Shown: piece by piece, positions 1-6,216 of the stretch | How the letters are laid out: each line of letters begins with the position of its first letter | How positions within the stretch are numbered: the first letter of the stretch is position 1 | Origin: Oscillospiraceae bacterium | GTDB lineage: Bacteria > Bacillota_A > Clostridia > Oscillospirales > Ruminococcaceae | Assembly (NCBI GenBank): GCA_017523995.1 | Contig: JAFWUX010000161.1 | Location: forward strand, 1-14,296 | Direction of reading: 5' to 3' | Length of the DNA stretch: 14,296 bases | The notes under the pieces: model-generated | The model's database searches: none | The model's input: the letters and a program-made list of their open reading frames with translations, nothing else | What the model was told of the DNA's origin: nothing | Translations under genes and position numbers: made by a program

Positions 1-122
1 CCATAGCCCAGTTCATCCGCATACCACTTCATGACCGCCTCAACAGTGAGGGCGTGCTGGATATGGAACGGATCCTGATTGTATTTTTTCAGCAGAGCAA
101 ATGCATTCTCCCTTGTTATCAT
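1..122 (-). CDS. HD-domain protein, N-terminal part (runs off the left edge)
   Basis: Only the first 40 codons are in the window. The start is ATG at 122-120, preceded by GGAGG at 131-135 at normal spacing. The residues read like the beginning of a small HD-domain metal-dependent phosphohydrolase: a short helix, then DPFHIQHALTVEAVMKWYA at residues 17-35. The His of HALTVEAV (residue 23) sits where the first metal ligand of the HD fold is expected. The HD doublet itself would lie beyond the edge, so hydrolase activity cannot be confirmed here. A near-consensus promoter at 247-275 probably drives it with a leader of about 118 nt. Family assignment rests on pattern recognition over 40 residues. 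Confidence 0.75.
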   Translation of the reverse strand, partial: MITRENAFALLKKYNQDPFHIQHALTVEAVMKWYADELGY

Positions 123-246
123 TTATATTTCCTCCAAAGTTTTCTTGTCACACATTGTGAATATGATTCTGACCGCAGCACGCCAACGCGGATGCGTTGC
201 TGTGAAGACCGGAAGGCTCTTACACTATGCATATAGGTCTGATATG

Positions 247-275
247 ATTATATCACAACATTGCGTGATTGTCAA
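247..275 (-). promoter_or_regulatory. Sigma-A promoter of the HD-domain gene
   Basis: Read on the minus strand there is TTGACA (275-270), exactly 17 bases, then TATAAT (252-247), with TG one base upstream of the -10 box (extended -10). Transcription would start near 240, leaving a leader of about 118 nt. The leader contains a 6-bp hairpin, 184-189 paired with 194-199, and a smaller one, 148-152 paired with 156-160. No known riboswitch is recognisable in it. Confidence 0.85.
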
Positions 276-317
276 TCCGGTGTAACGGTCAGCGTGGAAT
301 AGTGAATATATGATATG

Positions 318-372
318 ATCCCCCTCATCAGGTAGGAAGCTGAGATGCTCTTGCTTGGTGAGGGGGATTTTT
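318..372. terminator. Long-stem hairpin downstream of the minus-strand operon
   Basis: Bases 318-327 pair perfectly with 359-368 (10 bp, including five G:C pairs in a row), enclosing a 31-nt loop with a further short AAGC/GCTT pairing. On the plus strand it is followed by a T-run (368-372, then TTTT after one G), the form of an intrinsic terminator. On the minus strand, where the adjacent gene 383-916 is read, the hairpin is preceded by A residues and followed only by moderately T-rich sequence. It most plausibly ends the minus-strand operon, but its better U-tract faces plus-strand transcription, so the direction is left open. Confidence 0.55.
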
Positions 373-382
373 GTTTTATGGG

Positions 383-916
383 TTATTCATCGTTTGGAGC
401 GCTTTCAATATAGTGAGTAACACACTCTGTCAGGTTTTTGTCAACATAGAGAGCAAGCCCATTATTTGAGATAATTGCATAAAAAGTCGGTGTATAATAC
501 CGCTCAATCTCTGAGTTCGGAACGGACAATTCTGTGATCTGTTCCCAAGCCATATCATCAAAAATCACAAACAGGCTTCCGACATATTGCTCATCCTTAA
601 CATCGTCTTCACAAGGGGTAAAAACTCTAGTTACACGAGTGATATCATTATTGTCAAAGATGTGCAGGGTTCCACATTGGGGACATTTCCATATTTTGCA
701 ATAGGCTCCCCTGAAATCATCATAAATCGTATCTGTTGTATACAAATATGGGCAAGGAACAGGATACTCATCATGTATCTTTTCATGCAGGGGGTCATAT
801 GTTGATTCAACAACACTTTTCCATGCAGCCTCTGAGAACATAATAAGTTCGATTCCGTTGGGTTCCCCATGATACCTGATACCATGACCACAGTGTTCAC
901 ATTTTAATCCAGCCAT
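383..916 (-). CDS. Cysteine-rich protein with zinc-ribbon-like motifs, function unknown
   Basis: The protein has 177 residues. CxxC pairs at residues 6/9 (KCEHCGHG) and 78/81 (WKCPQCGTLHIF), with an extra Cys at 73, look like the two halves of a zinc ribbon interrupted by an insert of about 65 residues. The rest is acidic and aromatic, with no signal peptide or membrane segment, so it is probably cytosolic. The start ATG (916-914) lies 10 bases after the stop of the upstream gene 927-1328, and a weak GAGGCGAT precedes it. It is therefore probably co-transcribed from the promoter near 1374-1403 and may depend partly on translational coupling. I do not recognise a named family. Confidence 0.8.
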   Translation of the reverse strand: MAGLKCEHCGHGIRYHGEPNGIELIMFSEAAWKSVVESTYDPLHEKIHDEYPVPCPYLYTTDTIYDDFRGAYCKIWKCPQCGTLHIFDNNDITRVTRVFTPCEDDVKDEQYVGSLFVIFDDMAWEQITELSVPNSEIERYYTPTFYAIISNNGLALYVDKNLTECVTHYIESAPNDE

Positions 917-926
917 AGTTATCGCC

Positions 927-1328
927 TCAATTCATATCATCCGGATGCCCGGTTTTCTCCATTTCAATCGCACTTTTGCCCTCAAACAGCAGCGTGAATT
1001 TCCCGTTCTCAAATTCATAGTCATCCTTGGAGAAGGTTTTCCCGTTGAGGGTAAAGCTCCGGTCCGGGCCGAAATACATATCATCAAATTCCGCTGTGTA
1101 AAGCAAGTATGCTTCATGATCAGATCTGAAATCATATACCCCTTGGTCACCGTCAAATTCAAAATTCCATTTGCCCAATACTGCTTCGGCACCCTCTGCT
1201 GCAATGCTGCTTTCTCCGGCAGAAGATTCCGCAGCGGGCGCTGTCTCCCCGGAGATTGTCTCTGCAGAACATACCGTCAGGCTGCCAGCGAGTGTCAGTA
1301 CCATAATTGCTGTGATTATTTTTTTCAT
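927..1328 (-). CDS. Small exported protein (possible lipoprotein)
   Basis: The protein has 133 residues. Residues 1-20 form a signal peptide: MKK, a hydrophobic core (IITAIMVLTLAGSL), then LTVC with Cys20. The LTVC resembles a lipobox, but Val just before the Cys is unusual, so either lipidation or ordinary secretion is possible. Residues 21-50 are a low-complexity Ala/Ser/Glu linker, typical of surface proteins in this group. The remainder (LGKWNFEF onward) suggests a small beta-rich domain with alternating Phe/Tyr and Gly/Asp. The start is ATG at 1328-1326 with GGAGG at 1337-1341. It is the first gene of a two-gene minus-strand operon with the zinc-ribbon protein at 383-916. No specific function is recognised. 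Confidence 0.82.
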   Translation of the reverse strand: MKKIITAIMVLTLAGSLTVCSAETISGETAPAAESSAGESSIAAEGAEAVLGKWNFEFDGDQGVYDFRSDHEAYLLYTAEFDDMYFGPDRSFTLNGKTFSKDDYEFENGKFTLLFEGKSAIEMEKTGHPDDMN

Positions 1329-1368
1329 GTCCGGTTCCTCCGTTTCAATCGAGTGCTGTCGGCTTCTG

Positions 1369-1403
1369 ATTATATGATATCACAAATACGAAAGCGGTGT
1401 CAA
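1369..1403 (-). promoter_or_regulatory. Promoter of the 927-1328 / 383-916 operon
   Basis: On the minus strand a perfect TTGACA (1403-1398) is followed after 18 bases by TATCAT (1379-1374). A perfect TATAAT at 1374-1369 would need a 23-base spacer, so TATCAT is the more likely -10 box. The 21-base stretch 1365-1385 resembles 238-258, the -10 region of the HD-gene promoter: both share TCTGAT at one end and ATATCACAA at the other. An upstream direct repeat touches the -35 box (see 1402-1434). Confidence 0.65.
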
Positions 1404-1434
1404 TGCAACTTACCCCCCTGAAAAATGCAACTTA
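1402..1434. repeat. Pair of 11-base direct repeats, 22-base period
   Basis: AATGCAACTTA occurs exactly at 1402-1412 and again at 1424-1434. On the minus strand this reads TAAGTTGCATT twice, with the proximal copy overlapping the TTGACA box of the promoter for 927-1328. Two copies about two helical turns apart at and just upstream of a -35 box is the arrangement used by activators that bind direct repeats. LytTR-type regulators use a GTT-centred half-site with similar spacing, but the match to their consensus is only partial. Confidence 0.6.
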
Positions 1435-1463
1435 TCTTGCCGCGAACGCATCTTAACTTTCTT

Positions 1464-1509
1464 CTCCCCTCTTAATATTTACAACACTCCCCTTTTATTA
1501 TTTACAAAA
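1464..1509. repeat. Two tandem 23-base repeats upstream of the radical SAM operon
   Basis: Units 1464-1486 and 1487-1509 abut and agree at 20 of 23 positions. Each begins CTCCCCT and ends with TATTTACAA plus two bases (1476-1484 and 1499-1507). They end 6 bases before the -35 box of the operon promoter. A third, poorly matching unit could be imagined over the -35 box itself. The position fits an operator for the operon. The protein that would bind is unknown, and no regulator gene lies in the window. Confidence 0.7.
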
Positions 1510-1515
1510 TTCCCA

Positions 1516-1544
1516 TTGAAAAAAGCAGGACAATGTGGTATAAT
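1516..1544 (+). promoter_or_regulatory. Promoter of the radical SAM/GH3/GNAT operon
   Basis: TTGAAA (1516-1521), 17 bases, then TATAAT (1539-1544) with TGTGG immediately upstream (extended -10). Transcription would begin near 1551, only about 23 bases before the first start codon, which leaves no room for a riboswitch or attenuator ahead of RSAM1. The ribosome binding site is AAAGGGGG ending at 1566. No second strong promoter was seen inside the operon. Confidence 0.85.
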
Positions 1545-1573
1545 ATTATAATATTTCAAAAGGGGGCTTCGCG

Positions 1574-2875
1574 ATGAAACTGCTGATGATTCATGTATGG
1601 AATGCAGACGCGCTTGCTTACCGCAATACCTTCTCCGGTTTAATGGCATATCCCTCGCTGACACTCGCTTCGATTATCCCGCTGGTGCCGGAATCTGAAT
1701 TCTCACAGATCGACATCATCGACGAACAGACACAGCGTGTCAACTATGACAAAGAAAAATACGACATCGTCATGCTCTCCTTTGATACCGCTTCGGCCGT
1801 CAGCGCCTACCGCCATGCAAAGGCCTTCCGCAAACGCGGTGCCTATATCGTCGGCGGCGGATATCACGCGACTGCAATGCCCGAAGAAGCCGCAAAATAC
1901 TGCGACACCGTTATTTCCGGGCCGGCAGAGCGCGCAGTACCGGCATTCTTCTGCGACTATCTCGCCGGCAGCCCGAAGCCCTTTTACCGCGATACAAATC
2001 TCTGCGCCGCGGATTATCCCGTTCCGCAGCGCAAAAAGATCCCGATGCACGGCAAACTGCGCATCCCGGCGATCATCGCGGACCGCGGCTGCAAAAATGC
2101 CTGTAAATACTGTGCCATGCGCACAATGTGGCCTTCCGATCCGCGGCCGATCAAGGCGGTCATGGAAGAGATCCGCTCGCTGCACACAAAAATGCTGATC
2201 TTCTATGATCCGAATTTCTTTCAGAACCGCGATTATGCAATCCGGCTGATGCGTGCGCTCAAGCCGCTGCATCTGCTCTGGGCCTGTACCGCAACTGCGG
2301 ATCTCGGGAATGATACCGAGCTGCTGAAAATCGCCTCAGACTGCGGCCTGCGTGCCGTTGTCATCGGTCTGGAATCCATGAATGTGCAGTCGCTGAAGAG
2401 CGTTGCAAAGCAGTTTCCCGATGCAGACCGCTACAAGGCGCTGGTTGCCAATATCCATAAATACGGCATTGCGGTCAACGGCTGCTTTGTGCTCGGGCTC
2501 GATCACGACACCGAAAAGGACCTGCGGAAGCTGCCGGATTACATCGAATATCTCGGGCTCGATCTCTGCCGCTTCTCAATCCTCACGCCCTATCCCGGGA
2601 CAAGGCTTTATAAGGAAATGGAAGAAAGCGGCCGACTGCTGACGAAAAAATGGAACCTCTACGATCAGCAGCATACCGTCTTCCGGCCGAAGCATTTTAC
2701 GCCGGAGCAGCTGAACCGCCTCTACCGGGAAGTCAGCAGTGATGCATACAGCTGGAAGCGTATCTTCCGGCGGCTGAAATCATCCCCCTGGCGGCATAAA
2801 CCTTATCTGCTGATTCAGCTCGGGGCGAATATCGGATTCCGCTATCTCGGAATTGATAAGAGAAGAACATCATGA
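1574..2875 (+). CDS. RSAM1: B12-binding-type radical SAM enzyme, type A
   Basis: The protein has 433 residues. The N-terminal ~130 residues form a Rossmann-like domain of the B12-binding type (VGGGYHATAMPEEAAKYCD at 93-111, then SGPAER where relatives have GDAE). No DxHxxG cobalamin-ligand motif is visible, so cobalamin binding is a family inference. The radical SAM core begins with CKNACKYC (Cys173, 177, 180), which would hold the 4Fe-4S cluster that cleaves S-adenosylmethionine. Later family landmarks are YDPNFF, VIGLES, LTPYPGTRLY and WNLYDQQHTVFRPK. The last ~60 residues are basic and hydrophobic (KPYLLIQLGANIGF). It resembles RSAM4 more than the other three, sharing RPxK...EI..LH and YDxQHxVFxPK. 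First gene of the operon; its stop overlaps the next start as ATGA. The substrate is unknown. Confidence 0.95.
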   Translation: MKLLMIHVWNADALAYRNTFSGLMAYPSLTLASIIPLVPESEFSQIDIIDEQTQRVNYDKEKYDIVMLSFDTASAVSAYRHAKAFRKRGAYIVGGGYHATAMPEEAAKYCDTVISGPAERAVPAFFCDYLAGSPKPFYRDTNLCAADYPVPQRKKIPMHGKLRIPAIIADRGCKNACKYCAMRTMWPSDPRPIKAVMEEIRSLHTKMLIFYDPNFFQNRDYAIRLMRALKPLHLLWACTATADLGNDTELLKIASDCGLRAVVIGLESMNVQSLKSVAKQFPDADRYKALVANIHKYGIAVNGCFVLGLDHDTEKDLRKLPDYIEYLGLDLCRFSILTPYPGTRLYKEMEESGRLLTKKWNLYDQQHTVFRPKHFTPEQLNRLYREVSSDAYSWKRIFRRLKSSPWRHKPYLLIQLGANIGFRYLGIDKRRTS

Positions 2876-4188
2876 AAATTGTGTTTATCCGGCTCAATAT
2901 GTTTGAGCATATCAGCTCGGATGCGATGAAGCCGATTCTGTTTGCGATCATCCGCGAGCTGACACCGCAGACGCATGAGATCGAATTTCTCGATGAACGT
3001 GCAGAACCTCTGCCGGAGCGGATTGATGCAGATCTTATTGCGTTTTCCGTCGAGACATATACCGCAAAACGCGCCTATATTCTTGCAAAGCGATACAAAA
3101 CGCCGCAGAACCGCATTGTCATGGGCGGCTTTCATGCAGCGGTTATGGCAGATGAAATGCTGCAATATGCCGATACGGTACTGGTCGGGGATGCAGAGGG
3201 CACCTGGCCGCAGCTTCTTGCAGACTGCAAAAACGGCTGCACGAAACGAAAATATATCTCCGATGAAACAGCAGAGCCCCTCTCCCCTGCTCCGCATCCG
3301 GAAATCTACCGGCACCGCTATGCCGGAATCGGGGTGCATCAGCTTTCCCGCGGCTGCAAATTCAACTGCGATTTCTGTTCCATCAAGACCATGTACCGCT
3401 GTGTGCGGCAGAAAGCACCGGAGACTGTTGCCGCAGAACTGCGTGCCGCAAAAGAAAAAATCATCTTCTTCGCAGACGACAATCTCTTCTATAACCGGGA
3501 ATCCGCGCTTGCAATGCTCCGTGCGATCGCGCCGCTGCGAAAAAAATGGGCGTGTCAGATCAGTATGGACGCTGCACACGACGATGCCCTGCTTGATGAA
3601 ATGAAACGGGCAGGCTGTTTTCTTGTACTCATGGGCTTTGAAAGCCTGACGCCGGACAGTCTGCGCGAGATGCATAAATCTGCAAACGCCGCCTCGGATT
3701 ATGAAGCAGTCATACGGAATATCTACCGGCACGGGCTGCTGATCTACGGGACATTTGTCCTCGGCTATGACGGCGATACAAAAGATGTCTTTCAGAATAC
3801 GCTTGATTTTGCCGTGCGCAATCATATCACAATTACCAATTTCAATCCGCTGATCCCGATGCCCGGTACGCCGGTCTATCAGCGGATGCAGGAGCAGGGA
3901 CGGCTGCTCTTCCGCAAATGGTGGCTCTCGGACAAATACCGCTACGGCGATACTGCTTACCGGCCGCGCAATATGTCACCCGATGAACTGCGGGAAGGCT
4001 GCCTCTATATGCGAACCGAATTCTATTCCCTGCGATGTATCCTGCGGCGGCTTCTCGGAAATCCGCTGCATCTGAAACCGGTCAATCTGATGATTTATCT
4101 GCTTGCGAATATCATCTCCGCAAAGGAGATCCGCGCAAAGCAGGGACAGCTTTTAGGAGGTCTGCTGCATGAAGCTGACGCTGATTAA
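2872..4188 (+). CDS. RSAM2: B12-binding-type radical SAM enzyme, type B
   Basis: The protein has 438 residues. The N-terminal B12-binding-like domain contains SVETYTAKRAYILAKRY (59-75), VMGGFHAAVMADE (83-95) and LVGDAEGTW, again without DxHxxG. The radical SAM cluster motif is CKFNCDFC (Cys162, 166, 169). It is followed by FFADDNLFYNRES, LMGFESLTPDSL, FVLGYDGDT, IPMPGTPVY and KWWLSDKYRYGDTAYRPRNMSPDEL, the signature set shared with RSAM3 and RSAM5. The C-terminal ~70 residues hold a hydrophobic stretch, VNLMIYLLANII, between basic segments, suggesting peripheral membrane contact. The start overlaps the RSAM1 stop by 4 bases, and only a weak GAGAAG precedes it, so translational coupling is likely. 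The reaction is unknown; methyl transfer or C-C bond formation are the usual chemistries of this superfamily. Confidence 0.95.
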   Translation: MKIVFIRLNMFEHISSDAMKPILFAIIRELTPQTHEIEFLDERAEPLPERIDADLIAFSVETYTAKRAYILAKRYKTPQNRIVMGGFHAAVMADEMLQYADTVLVGDAEGTWPQLLADCKNGCTKRKYISDETAEPLSPAPHPEIYRHRYAGIGVHQLSRGCKFNCDFCSIKTMYRCVRQKAPETVAAELRAAKEKIIFFADDNLFYNRESALAMLRAIAPLRKKWACQISMDAAHDDALLDEMKRAGCFLVLMGFESLTPDSLREMHKSANAASDYEAVIRNIYRHGLLIYGTFVLGYDGDTKDVFQNTLDFAVRNHITITNFNPLIPMPGTPVYQRMQEQGRLLFRKWWLSDKYRYGDTAYRPRNMSPDELREGCLYMRTEFYSLRCILRRLLGNPLHLKPVNLMIYLLANIISAKEIRAKQGQLLGGLLHEADAD

Positions 4189-5524
4189 ACCGAATATCGG
4201 GCGCAGAGAGCACAGCCTCTATGTCGATGAGGGCAGAATGGAACCGCTGCCGCTCGGCATCCTTGCTGCGCTGACGCCGCCCGACGTCGATGTCGTGCTC
4301 TATGATGACCGCATGGAGCCGATTCCGTATGATGAAAAAACCGATCTCGTCGGCATCACCGTCGAGACCTTTACCGCAAGACGCGCCTATGAGATCAGCG
4401 CTGAATTCCGCAGGTGCGGCATCCCAGTCGTCATGGGCGGGATGCACGCAATGCTGATTCCCGATGAAGTCGCGGAGCATTGCGATGCGCTGATCGTCGG
4501 GGATGCGGAACCTGTCTGGGCGGAGATGATCGCGGACTTCCGCCGCGGCGCGCTCAAACAGCGCTATGACGCCGTACAGCCGGTATGTCCGCAGGGAAAT
4601 GTCATTGCCAGGCGCGATCTCTTTGAGGGAAAAGGCTATCTGCCGATTTCATTGCTGCAATTTTCACGCGGCTGTGCGCACCGGTGCAGCTTCTGCGCAT
4701 CCTCGGTCTATTTCAAAGCGCATCACTACTGCCGCCCCGTGCCCGATGTCATCCGTGAGATACAATCCCAGAAGCGGAAGCTGCTCTTTTTCGTCGATGA
4801 CAATATCGTCTGCAACCGTGAAAAAGCGAAGGAGCTCTTTCGTGCGCTGATCCCGCTGAAGATCCGCTGGGTCAGCCAGGGCAGCATGGATATGCTTCAG
4901 GATCCCGAGCTCATGGAGCTCATGGTCAAAAGCGGCTGTCTCGGGCTCGTTATCGGCTTTGAATCCATTTCTCCGGACTGCATCGCTGATATGCACAAAT
5001 ACACCAACAAAAAAGCGGCATCGGAAATGTACCGCGAGGAAATCGCACAGCTCCGCAAATGGGGGCTGCAAACATGGGCGGCATTTACCGTCGGGCATGA
5101 CGGCGACACGATTGAATCCATCCGCGCAACCTGCGATTTTGCGATCAAAAATAAATTCACATTTGCGGCATTCAATATTCTGATGCCATATCCGAATACG
5201 CCGCTCTATGAAAAGCTCCAACGCGAAGGGCGCCTGCTCTATGACGGCAAATGGTGGCTGCATCCGGATTACCGCTTCAATTACGCGAGCATCGTCCCGA
5301 AAAATATGACGCCCGATGAACTGACCGAGATTGCTTTTGACTGCCGCAGACGCTTCAACAGCATCGGTTCGATCATCCGGCGCGCGATCGAACCGCATAC
5401 CAATCTGCGGACGCCCTATCGCTTTGTGACCTATCTGCTGTATAATCCGCTGTTCCGCAAGGAGGTCTTCAAGAAGCAGGGGCTGCATTTCGGACTTGAG
5501 GACAACAAGGAGGAATCTGTATGA
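4169..5524 (+). CDS. RSAM3: B12-binding-type radical SAM enzyme, type B
   Basis: The protein has 451 residues. The N-terminal domain (MEPLPLGILAALTPPDVDVV at 24-43, ITVETFTARRAYEI, VMGGMHAMLIPDE, VGDAEPVW) closely matches the same region of RSAM5, pointing to a duplication inside the operon. The cluster motif is CAHRCSFC (Cys169, 173, 176). Downstream are FFVDDNIVCNRE, VIGFESISPDCI, TVGHDGDT, MPYPNTPLYEKL and KWWLHPDYRF. The tail has a hydrophobic segment (FVTYLLYNPLF) with basic flanks. The start is chosen at 4169 because AGGAGG sits just upstream inside the end of RSAM2; the genes overlap by 20 bases. DxHxxG is absent, so cobalamin dependence is inferred from domain resemblance only. Confidence 0.95.
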   Translation: MKLTLIKPNIGRREHSLYVDEGRMEPLPLGILAALTPPDVDVVLYDDRMEPIPYDEKTDLVGITVETFTARRAYEISAEFRRCGIPVVMGGMHAMLIPDEVAEHCDALIVGDAEPVWAEMIADFRRGALKQRYDAVQPVCPQGNVIARRDLFEGKGYLPISLLQFSRGCAHRCSFCASSVYFKAHHYCRPVPDVIREIQSQKRKLLFFVDDNIVCNREKAKELFRALIPLKIRWVSQGSMDMLQDPELMELMVKSGCLGLVIGFESISPDCIADMHKYTNKKAASEMYREEIAQLRKWGLQTWAAFTVGHDGDTIESIRATCDFAIKNKFTFAAFNILMPYPNTPLYEKLQREGRLLYDGKWWLHPDYRFNYASIVPKNMTPDELTEIAFDCRRRFNSIGSIIRRAIEPHTNLRTPYRFVTYLLYNPLFRKEVFKKQGLHFGLEDNKEESV

Positions 5525-6216
5525 ACGGACAGGTCCGGCCGATCGGTACATACACCGAGGCGGATATTCAGGCGATGTTCCGGCTGATGACGGCATTCTA
5601 TGACAATGTGGAGGAAGCGGTTTTCCGGCGTGATTTTGCCGATAAGGATTATTGTCTTGCGCTGCGCAATGATGACGGAGAGATCGTCGGATTCACCACG
5701 CAGAAGATCATGACGATCGATGTCGGCGGAGAATCTGTTCACGGCATTTTTTCCGGTGATACGATCATTCATAAGGAGTACTGGGGCGAAACCGAGCTCT
5801 TCCGCGTGTTCTCGGAATTCTGGTTTCAGTATGCAGAACAGTTCGATGAATTCTGGTGGTTTCTCATCTGCAAGGGCTATAAGACCTACCGCATCCTGCC
5901 GCTCTTCTGGCGCGAATGCTATCCCAATTACCGCTTTGAAACGCCGGCGCGCGAAAAAAGCATCATCGACGCCTATGCATCCGCGCTCTATCCGGATGAA
6001 TACAATCCTGTGACCGGTGTCATCGAATACAAACATACAAAGGATAAGCTGCGCGCAGGCGTTGCCGATATCGACGACCATGCCCTGCGCAGCCGTGATA
6101 CTTCGTTTTTCTGCAAAGCAAATCCGGGGCATATCAACGGAAATGATATCGCATGTCTGGCAAAATTCGACCGCAGCCTGCTCAATCCGCGGATGCTGAA
6201 GGTGATGTTCGGATGA
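5521..6216 (+). CDS. GNAT-a: GNAT-fold acyltransferase-like protein
   Basis: The protein has 231 residues. An N-terminal helix region (TYTEADIQAMFRLMTAFY) is followed by a strand pair typical of the GNAT core, with EIVGFTTQKIMTIDV at 54-68 and then FSGDTIIHKEYWGE at 77-90. The latter sits where acetyltransferases bind the pantetheine arm of acyl-CoA. The canonical Q/RxxGxG/A pyrophosphate loop is not intact, being EYWGETEL here, so the donor could be unusual or activity could differ. The remainder (WWFLICKGYKTYRILPLFW) resembles the back half of a GNAT fold. There is no signal peptide. The start has AAGGAGG at 5507-5513, overlaps the RSAM3 stop as ATGA, and the stop overlaps the GH3 start as ATGA. 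It probably transfers an acyl group in the same pathway. GNAT membership is by pattern, with moderate certainty. Confidence 0.85.
   Translation: MNGQVRPIGTYTEADIQAMFRLMTAFYDNVEEAVFRRDFADKDYCLALRNDDGEIVGFTTQKIMTIDVGGESVHGIFSGDTIIHKEYWGETELFRVFSEFWFQYAEQFDEFWWFLICKGYKTYRILPLFWRECYPNYRFETPAREKSIIDAYASALYPDEYNPVTGVIEYKHTKDKLRAGVADIDDHALRSRDTSFFCKANPGHINGNDIACLAKFDRSLLNPRMLKVMFG

Noticed and set aside
54..285. Short plus-strand ORFs at 54-236 and 79-285
   Set aside because: They run antisense to the HD-domain gene, its leader and its promoter and have no ribosome binding site or recognisable sequence.
1402..1509. A CRISPR-like array in the divergent intergenic region
   Set aside because: There are only two copies of each of two different short repeats, with either no spacer or very short spacers. 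They are better read as operator sites.
1545..1573. A cobalamin or SAM riboswitch upstream of the operon
   Set aside because: The transcript leader is only about 23 bases long, far too short for either, and no conserved box is visible.
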